Below, piece after piece: positions 57,490 through 64,000 of a stretch of DNA of 64,000 nucleotides. Numbering within the stretch: position 1 is the first letter of the stretch; each line of letters begins with the position of its first letter. The notes under the pieces were generated by a model that did not search any database, was not told where the DNA came from, and saw only the letters and a program-made list of their open reading frames with translations. Origin of the DNA: Sporocytophaga sp. (GTDB lineage Bacteria > Bacteroidota > Bacteroidia > Cytophagales > Cytophagaceae); assembly GCA_024707265.1 (NCBI GenBank), contig JANQAB010000004.1, forward strand, positions 372,001 to 436,000, given 5' to 3'. Both the position numbers and the translations under genes were made by a program.

Positions 57490-57511
57490 ATAATCACTCG
57501 GTTTATTTCGG

Positions 57512-60500
57512 TTATCTCACCACGGTAACCGCACCTTTTACTTTGTATGGGCCTTTATATTTTTCATTCAGACCTTCATACGTGACGATGTAGTTATAAA
57601 CTCCTATCGGCATCACTTCTCCTCTATAGGTCCCATCCCAAACTTCTTTAGGATCATTTGACATAAAGATTACTTCTCCCCAGCGGTTAAATATTGTAAT
57701 CTGGAAATTGGTATAATACTTACCAAAAATATCCAGAGTAGATTTTCCTTCTGTATTTGGGTCAAGTCCGGTTGGAACATATAATCTCGGAGGACAAATA
57801 TCTTTAATTGTTGTAGAATCTTCGTTTTCACACTGATACTGGTTAATTACACGTACTTTATAGAATCCTGAATCTGTAGCAAACAGTATTCTTGTTGTAT
57901 CATTATTAACCTCTACATCTCCAGACCATTTATAAATTAATCCCGGTCCTGCATCCAGTTTAATCACTTCTCTCTTTTCCATACACAAATCAAGTTCTTT
58001 CGGTAACCTTGGGTTGGGTACTTCATTCAACTTGATTTTGGTTGTCAGTAAAGTATCACACTCTCCAATGGTAACTTTTACAGCATAAGCCCCTTCAGAA
58101 TTAATGAGTAGCGAATCATTGCTGTTGTTCATGGATACACCGTTTTTCATCCATTCATAGGTTACAGGAAGAGAATCGATATTACTGATGTTAGTCGGTC
58201 TGGCAACAAACATTACTGTTTTATTAGCACAGAAAGCGGAGTCTTTTATGCTGAATACCGGTGTAGGAACTCCGATAACTCTTATATCATGAGTTGCTTT
58301 ACATCCCTCATTGGTGATAACACTTACCTGATAGAAATTGGTATCAAGTGGTACAATTATGCCAAGATTACCAGCAGTGGTAGTTGCATTTACACCTGGT
58401 CCTGACCATTGATAATTGGATGATGGCAGGGTAGAAGAGATGCTTAGCACAGTGCTACGGTTTTCACATGCAATTTTATCTGACCCCATTAACACTGGTA
58501 AAGGATTAATTTTGATCTTTTTAGAAACAGAGCAATTTCCGAAGGCATAGGTCACTGTATATTCTCCAGGCCTTGGTACACTTAGGATTGGCAATGTCTG
58601 ATTTGGCATTAATTTTCCATCCTGTGACCAGATATACTGACCGGTAACGAGGGGTATATCTCTTAATTTAGCAGCAACATACAGAGGCTGATCAAAACAC
58701 GTATCACCCGGCATTCCGATAGTAGGAGGGTTAAATACTCTCACAGTAACGGTATCAAACTGGTCACATGGTCTGCTGTCAAACACTCTCAATACCAATG
58801 TTGTGTCTCTGTCTAGGTTAGGAAGCATTATATTAGGACCTGAACCCATTAGTACGCCATTGAGGTTGTACCATTCATAAGATACATCACCGGTTAAATT
58901 GGCTGTAATAGTGGGAGTACTTGATATACAAACATCAAGATCTTTTCCTGCATCTGCTATTGGTTTTGGCTCAATAACCAGGGTTGTCATAGCCACTGTT
59001 TCATTACATACTCCATTACCTGTTGTTGTCAGGTTAAGATGTATGGTGCCTTTCTGTTTATCCTGCATAGAAGGATGATAAGTTGCTCCCGGGTCTTTAG
59101 GATCGGGTGAGAATGTTCCGGTTCCTTCCGATGTCCAGAAAACACCTGTTGCATTCAGGAATTTTCCGTTTAGCTTGGCCCCATTTGTTATATCACAAAC
59201 AATAGCAGGCCCCGGGTCAGCAACTGGCATTGGTATAAAGGTGATTTCCAAGGTGTCTTCATCAGCCTTACACAATGGAACATCTGTATTTCTGATAGAA
59301 AGTTTCACAGATCCTGAAATGCGGTCTTCAAGAGATGGAATATACTTGGTGTTCAGACTGTTTCTTCCAGGTAAGAAAATTCCGGATCCTGAACTTACCC
59401 ATTCTGTATTTATTGCATCGACTACCTTACCTGTTAATAAGATTTCTGGAGCATCAAAACAGAAGTTTTGAGATGGTCCTGCAATCACTTCTGGTTTAGG
59501 TACGAACTGAACAGTTAATTGATCCTGAACAGGCTTACAACCCGGTTTGCCCTGTACTTCTAGTATCAGATTAATGGCCTCTGCATCAAAATCTGTCGGA
59601 TCGGTCTTGTAAATTGTAGAAAGAACATTTCCGTTTCCAAAATTACCTATTCCGGAACTCGTCCAGCTAATAGAAGTATAATTGGTAGCAGAACCAGCAA
59701 CTTTGATTTCTTCTGTTTTTTCACAGACTTTTAAATTTGGTCCTGCATATACTGTAGGTTTAGGGTTAATAGTTACCTGCTTAAGCTTGGTTAAGCCTCC
59801 GCATTGCGATATTCCGTTGACATTTAATCTTAAAGTTACTCCTCCTGCTTTGATATCACTTAAGCCTGGAAGATAGGTTGCTATTAAAGATGAAGCAGAA
59901 GGACTGAATTTTCCTGATCCATCTGTAGTCCAGATAACCCCAGAAGAGTTTGTAACTGATCCGTTAAGACTTACAACTGCTGCGTCTTCGCAAACCGTTG
60001 TATCATTACCTGCATTTCCATCAGGTAATGGAATAAAGGTGATGTTAAGCGGATCAGTAGATGGTGCGCACTTTCCATTGTCTTTAGTGGCCAGTGACAG
60101 GATGATTCCGGTTTTTGTTCTGTCTGTTGCTCCTGGTATATAAGAAGCATTCAAAGTGAATTGATCTGGTGAAAATGTTCCATCACCATTTGTGGTCCAT
60201 TCTCCTGAAAGAGCTCTTGTTAATGTTCCGTTTAGTTTAATTCCCGGAATATCTGTACAGACATTCTGATCAAGTCCGGCATTAGCTTCCGGCAAGTATT
60301 GTATGGTTACGGATTTATAATCTGTAATTTCAGGACATACTGTATTACCTGTAGTTTTAAGGGCTAGTATAAAGTTGCCAGCTAGTTTTTCTTCGTTCGA
60401 AGGAGTATAGGTATTTATTAGTGTAGTTGTCGGAGCGTTGAATGAACCAGTGCCCATTGCCGACCAGATTCCGGAACCAGTTACTGATTTTACAATACCG

Positions 60501-63500
60501 TTCAGTGCTATTCCGGCAGTGGCATTCACACATATGGTATCATCAGGCCCTGCATCAGCTTCCGGCATTTTAACAAAATCTATTTTTTTATCCTTGGTTA
60601 CCTGTCCACAAGTTCCATTACCTGTTGTTTTCAAAGTTAAAGTAACAGTGGATGATTTGTCATTTTCTGAAGGAATATATGATGCAATCAGACTTTGTGC
60701 TCCCGGAGAAAATGTTCCTGTTCCGGAGGTTGACCAAACGGCTCCTCCCGCAACGGTAATTGTTGCTTTAAGCGGAATAGCCTGAGAATTGGAGCAAACT
60801 ATAGTGTCAAGTCCTGGATTAGCTGTAGGAGCTGGAGTTAATGATAGCAACACATCTTTCGTTACCGGAGGGCAATTGCCTAATCCGTTTACATTCATGG
60901 TAACTTTAACAGTACTGTGATTATTTTTTTCCGTTACTGATGGTGTATAATCAGGAGTCAAGGTAGTAGCATTATTTAATCCGCCAGTTCCTGTTGTTGA
61001 CCACTGAATTGAAGAATAATTTTTAGCAGTTCCTGTTAATTGGAATACCGGTGCATCTGCGCAAAGTGACTGATTAAATCCTGGATCTGCTATTACTTCC
61101 GGATCAAATGTCAGGTTCAGGGTATCACCGATTGGGTTACAAATCCCGTTTCCGTCTGAGCTGAGTATCAGGGTTACAACTCCTGCGAGTTTATCATCTG
61201 CATCAATATTGTAAGTGGTAGAAGCAGCATTTGCGTTTTGGAATGTACCTTTACCTGTACTTGTCCATATTACATTACCATTCGTTACATTTCCGGCTAA
61301 TGCTATTGAGGTCATAGTATTACAGATGCTTGTAATTGAACCTGCGTTAACAACCGGACCAGGTATTATAGTAAATGTAACCTGATCAGAAGTAGCAGGG
61401 CACATTCCTGATGCCGGACTGGATATTGTCAGGGTAACTGTTTTGGCAGCAATTTCAGAGGCAGTCGGCATATATGTACCGTTTGTCACTTTTGCATCTG
61501 GAAGGAAAACTCCTCCTCCTGGTGATGTCCAGGTAGCATTGTTACCTGAACCTTCCAGCTGTATAGGCAAGTCAGTTTCGCAAACAGTGCGGTCTGGGCC
61601 TGCATCTACTTTTGGATTCGTATCAAATCTAAGAGCTAAAGTATCTGAATAGAAATTACAAGAACCATTTATTGTTGAATATAATATAAGGTAGGTTGTT
61701 GTAAGTTTATCTGCTGCAGATGGAATGTATTCCACAACAGGGGTATCCGGATTAGGAGAGAAGGTTCCGCTACCTGTTGAGATCCAATATCCGCCTAATG
61801 CTACTTTAACTTTTCCGTTAAGTTGTATTGAAGTGACATCAGAACATGCAACGATATCGGGTCCAGCATCAACAGAAGGAATCGGGCTGATCGTAAGAAT
61901 CATCTGATCTGAAACTGCAGCGCAAGTTCCATTTCCGGTACTTGTAGCAGTGATGATTACTTTTTTGTTAATGCTGTCATTGTAACCGATAAAATACCTT
62001 GGGTCATTGATAAAATTATCAGGTGAAAAATTACCATCACCAGAGGTGTTCCATTTCACCCCGGTAGCATTGGTTACTGTAGCGGATAACTGAACCTCTC
62101 CCATATCTGCACACACATTGATGTCTGGTCCTGCATTTACAATTGGTGTTTTTTCAAATGTTACCTCCATAACATCGGAGAGAGGGTTACAAACTCCAGT
62201 ACCTGTTGCAGTCAGCGTTAATTGAACTTTTCCTGAAGTTCTTTCAGCAGCAGATGGAATATAAGTAGCATTTAATACTGATGCATTTGGAGAGAATGTA
62301 CCAGAACCGGAGCTTTTCCATATGCCACCTGTGGCATTGAGAACTGTGCCCGTAAGCGTTATTCCCGCTACATCTTCACAAACAACCTGGTCATCTCCGG
62401 CGTTTACAACTGAAAGTGGTTTTACGATAATATTAAGAGTATCTTTTACAGGCAGGCAAAGGCCATTACCTGTTGTGGTCAGAATAAGGCTGATTACAGA
62501 TCCCGGTGTTTTGTCGGCATTACCGATAAGATAAGATGGGTTAAGCTGATTGGCTGTAGGGCTGAATCCTCCATCACCCGAAGTACTCCAGGTTCCACCT
62601 GTCGCAATGGTAACAACTCCATTTAGACTGACAGAGGTTGCATCTTCACATATCTCCATATCTGGTCCGGCCTTAACAGTCGGAGCAGGCGTAAAGATTA
62701 CATCTGAGAAATCGGTTACAGCATTACATGTCCCATTTCCGGTTGAAAGAATTTTAAATGTTACCTTACCTGCATCTTTATCTGTTTTGGAAGGAGTATA
62801 AACTGGATTTAAGGCATTAACATTAGGACTGAATGTTCCTGTACCAGTTGTACTCCATTGTTGTCCTGCTGCTATAGTTACATTTCCTGCAAGTTGAATT
62901 CCTGTCACATCGGCACAGACTTTTTGGTCAGGTCCGGCATTTACAGTAACCAGTGGGGTAATGTTAATCAACATATCATCCGTAACTGTTGCGCAAGGGA
63001 CTGTACCTACACCTTTTAATGTAATTTTTATTTGCTTAGCAGCAATGTCTTCGGCTGATGGTTTATATTTTGCATTTAAGTCTGAGCTATTTGGAAGGAA
63101 GGTACCGGTACCTTGTGAAATCCAGAGCGCAGAAGAATAATTAGTGATTGTTCCGGACAAACTAACCTCTGAAACGTCTGCACAAACTGTCTGATCCGGC
63201 CCTGCATTTACTTTTGGTAGAGGTAGAATGGTTACTTTTATGGAACTTACAGCTTCTGGACAAGCTCCGTTTCCTATACTTTTTAAAGTTAATGTGACAT
63301 TTCCTTTTGAAATATCTCCTCCACCCAGGTTATAAGTAGTATTGACATTATTGCGATTTCCGAAAGTACCATCTCCTGAGGTTGACCAGGTTCCACCTAT
63401 AGCAGCTTCAATAGTTCCGTTTAAAGTAATAGAGGAACTGCTTTCACAAATGGTAAAGTCACTTCCTGCATTTGCTTTAGGCATTGGGGTGAATTTTACC

Positions 63501-64000
63501 GTCATCGCATCTTTCCCCGGAGAGCAGGCGCCGTTCCCTGTAGATGTAAGAGTGAATGTCAGAATTCCTTTTTTTAAGTCTGCTGCACTTGGGTTATATA
63601 CAGCCTTGATACCATTTGAACTAAAAGTGCCAGTACCTGTGCTTGTCCAGGATCCGCCTGTGGCAACATTAATTTTGCCTGAGAGTGATACCGAAGATAC
63701 ATTTTCGCAAAGCTCCTGATCAGGACCAGCATCCACTGTTGGAATAGGAGTAATGGTCAATGTCATCTTATCTTCAGCAGGATTACACACACCATTACCA
63801 GTAGTACTGATAGTCAGAGTGATTTTCTTTATGACAGTGTCCTGTGAAGAGATATAATAATCAGCGTCTTTTTGTGACGCATCTGGTGCAAAAGTGCCGG
63901 AGCCAGAGCTTTTCCAGATAATTCCTCCTGCATTTGAAAAAGTACCGGCTAATTTGATGGAACTTGTATTCGCGCATACAGACTGATCCGGTCCTGCATC
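57512..64000 (-). CDS. Giant secreted repeat protein with type IX secretion (CHU_C) C-terminus, 5' end outside the window
   Basis: More than 2160 residues are visible; the frame stays open to the right edge, so the ATG at 63790 is not the true start. It contains 19 visible copies (18 full, one partial at the edge) of an ~87-residue module: it opens with a variant of V-N-A-G-P-D-Q-x-V-C, has a W-x-S/T-x-G-x-G-x-F core, and closes with T-G-N-G-x-C. Each has one Cys near each end. After residue ~1613 (numbered from 63790) come Ig/PKD-like domains, then a C-terminal gliding-motility-associated domain (about 2005-2092: TLDIFGKYYTNFQITIFNRW, GVYNYIVTYEG). This type-B sorting signal is recognised by the type IX secretion system, so the protein is probably displayed on the surface or secreted as an adhesin or matrix component. 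Confidence 0.9.
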   Translation of the reverse strand, partial: DAGPDQSVCANTSSIKLAGTFSNAGGIIWKSSGSGTFAPDASQKDADYYISSQDTVIKKITLTISTTGNGVCNPAEDKMTLTITPIPTVDAGPDQELCENVSSVSLSGKINVATGGSWTSTGTGTFSSNGIKAVYNPSAADLKKGILTFTLTSTGNGACSPGKDAMTVKFTPMPKANAGSDFTICESSSSITLNGTIEAAIGGTWSTSGDGTFGNRNNVNTTYNLGGGDISKGNVTLTLKSIGNGACPEAVSSIKVTILPLPKVNAGPDQTVCADVSEVSLSGTITNYSSALWISQGTGTFLPNSSDLNAKYKPSAEDIAAKQIKITLKGVGTVPCATVTDDMLINITPLVTVNAGPDQKVCADVTGIQLAGNVTIAAGQQWSTTGTGTFSPNVNALNPVYTPSKTDKDAGKVTFKILSTGNGTCNAVTDFSDVIFTPAPTVKAGPDMEICEDATSVSLNGVVTIATGGTWSTSGDGGFSPTANQLNPSYLIGNADKTPGSVISLILTTTGNGLCLPVKDTLNIIVKPLSVVNAGDDQVVCEDVAGITLTGTVLNATGGIWKSSGSGTFSPNASVLNATYIPSAAERTSGKVQLTLTATGTGVCNPLSDVMEVTFEKTPIVNAGPDINVCADMGEVQLSATVTNATGVKWNTSGDGNFSPDNFINDPRYFIGYNDSINKKVIITATSTGNGTCAAVSDQMILTISPIPSVDAGPDIVACSDVTSIQLNGKVKVALGGYWISTGSGTFSPNPDTPVVEYIPSAADKLTTTYLILYSTINGSCNFYSDTLALRFDTNPKVDAGPDRTVCETDLPIQLEGSGNNATWTSPGGGVFLPDAKVTNGTYMPTASEIAAKTVTLTISSPASGMCPATSDQVTFTIIPGPVVNAGSITSICNTMTSIALAGNVTNGNVIWTSTGKGTFQNANAASTTYNIDADDKLAGVVTLILSSDGNGICNPIGDTLNLTFDPEVIADPGFNQSLCADAPVFQLTGTAKNYSSIQWSTTGTGGLNNATTLTPDYTPSVTEKNNHSTVKVTMNVNGLGNCPPVTKDVLLSLTPAPTANPGLDTIVCSNSQAIPLKATITVAGGAVWSTSGTGTFSPGAQSLIASYIPSENDKSSTVTLTLKTTGNGTCGQVTKDKKIDFVKMPEADAGPDDTICVNATAGIALNGIVKSVTGSGIWSAMGTGSFNAPTTTLINTYTPSNEEKLAGNFILALKTTGNTVCPEITDYKSVTIQYLPEANAGLDQNVCTDIPGIKLNGTLTRALSGEWTTNGDGTFSPDQFTLNASYIPGATDRTKTGIILSLATKDNGKCAPSTDPLNITFIPLPDGNAGNDTTVCEDAAVVSLNGSVTNSSGVIWTTDGSGKFSPSASSLIATYLPGLSDIKAGGVTLRLNVNGISQCGGLTKLKQVTINPKPTVYAGPNLKVCEKTEEIKVAGSATNYTSISWTSSGIGNFGNGNVLSTIYKTDPTDFDAEAINLILEVQGKPGCKPVQDQLTVQFVPKPEVIAGPSQNFCFDAPEILLTGKVVDAINTEWVSSGSGIFLPGRNSLNTKYIPSLEDRISGSVKLSIRNTDVPLCKADEDTLEITFIPMPVADPGPAIVCDITNGAKLNGKFLNATGVFWTSEGTGTFSPDPKDPGATYHPSMQDKQKGTIHLNLTTTGNGVCNETVAMTTLVIEPKPIADAGKDLDVCISSTPTITANLTGDVSYEWYNLNGVLMGSGPNIMLPNLDRDTTLVLRVFDSRPCDQFDTVTVRVFNPPTIGMPGDTCFDQPLYVAAKLRDIPLVTGQYIWSQDGKLMPNQTLPILSVPRPGEYTVTYAFGNCSVSKKIKINPLPVLMGSDKIACENRSTVLSISSTLPSSNYQWSGPGVNATTTAGNLGIIVPLDTNFYQVSVITNEGCKATHDIRVIGVPTPVFSIKDSAFCANKTVMFVARPTNISNIDSLPVTYEWMKNGVSMNNSNDSLLINSEGAYAVKVTIGECDTLLTTKIKLNEVPNPRLPKELDLCMEKREVIKLDAGPGLIYKWSGDVEVNNDTTRILFATDSGFYKVRVINQYQCENEDSTTIKDICPPRLYVPTGLDPNTEGKSTLDIFGKYYTNFQITIFNRWGEVIFMSNDPKEVWDGTYRGEVMPIGVYNYIVTYEGLNEKYKGPYKVKGAVTVVR

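Noticed and set aside
58500..63720. Several plus-strand open frames of 60-125 codons opposite the giant repeat gene
   Set aside because: They recur with the same Pro/Val/Ser-rich bias in each repeat and are antisense shadows of the module, not genes.
57512..64000. CRISPR-like or tandem-repeat array
   Set aside because: The periodicity is of ~260 bases, diverged, and in a continuous reading frame; it is a protein repeat.

Overview
The window reads as chromosomal DNA of a Bacteroidota member, most likely of the Cytophagales (Cytophaga/Sporocytophaga-like). This is inference. It rests on the AT-rich composition, signal peptides ending in SQ/GQ/AQ, a giant repeat protein with a gliding-motility-associated (CHU_C, type IX secretion) C-terminal domain, a TonB-linked receptor with a carboxypeptidase-regulatory-like N-terminus, and families common in this phylum (DUF5777, heme-binding domain, DUF3820). 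No rRNA, tRNA, CRISPR array, complete insertion sequence or replication origin was seen.

Layout. 1-8 kb: a HEPN-like gene fragment, a lipoprotein archaemetzincin, an ABC exporter, small conserved genes, a P-II/ammonium transporter pair and a coiled-coil membrane protein. 8-19 kb: a TonB-linked outer-membrane protein, a heme-binding protein, an LLM flavin oxidoreductase, cyanase behind an AraC regulator, a DUF202 protein and a large MscS-type channel. 19-24 kb: tautomerase, SRPBCC and DUF1801 genes, a frameshifted lipoprotein, a decayed TetR gene, an orphan TolC and a 3D-domain protein. 24.5-41.9 kb: a complete-looking Tc (insecticidal-type) toxin locus. It has a TcB-TcC fusion with a compositionally foreign, HNH-nuclease-like tail, followed by a TcA gene interrupted by two compensating single-base shifts. 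42-45 kb: a cytochrome/DUF5777/YceI cluster next to a divergent Crp/Fnr regulator. 45-53 kb: DinB, DUF4288, SIMPL, phosphoesterase, MBL-fold, SRPBCC and GlxA-type regulator genes plus a methyltransferase fragment. 53-57 kb: a transposase remnant, PolX, thioredoxin and an ArsR regulator. 57.5-64 kb: the giant secreted repeat protein, whose 5' end lies beyond the window.

A theme that crosses the window is the number of reading frames broken by one base at a homopolymer run: the lipoprotein at 20.5 kb, TcA twice, DUF4288, the GlxA-type regulator, PolX and ArsR. Either the underlying sequence carries homopolymer-length errors, or several genes decode by slippage. Raw reads would decide. I annotate these as single genes with the break position stated.

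The most interesting biology is the Tc locus. A self-contained TcA pore and TcB-TcC cocoon would deliver the C-terminal enzymatic tail into a target cell. The sharp rise in GC just after the conserved RHS core suggests that this tail was swapped in by recombination.
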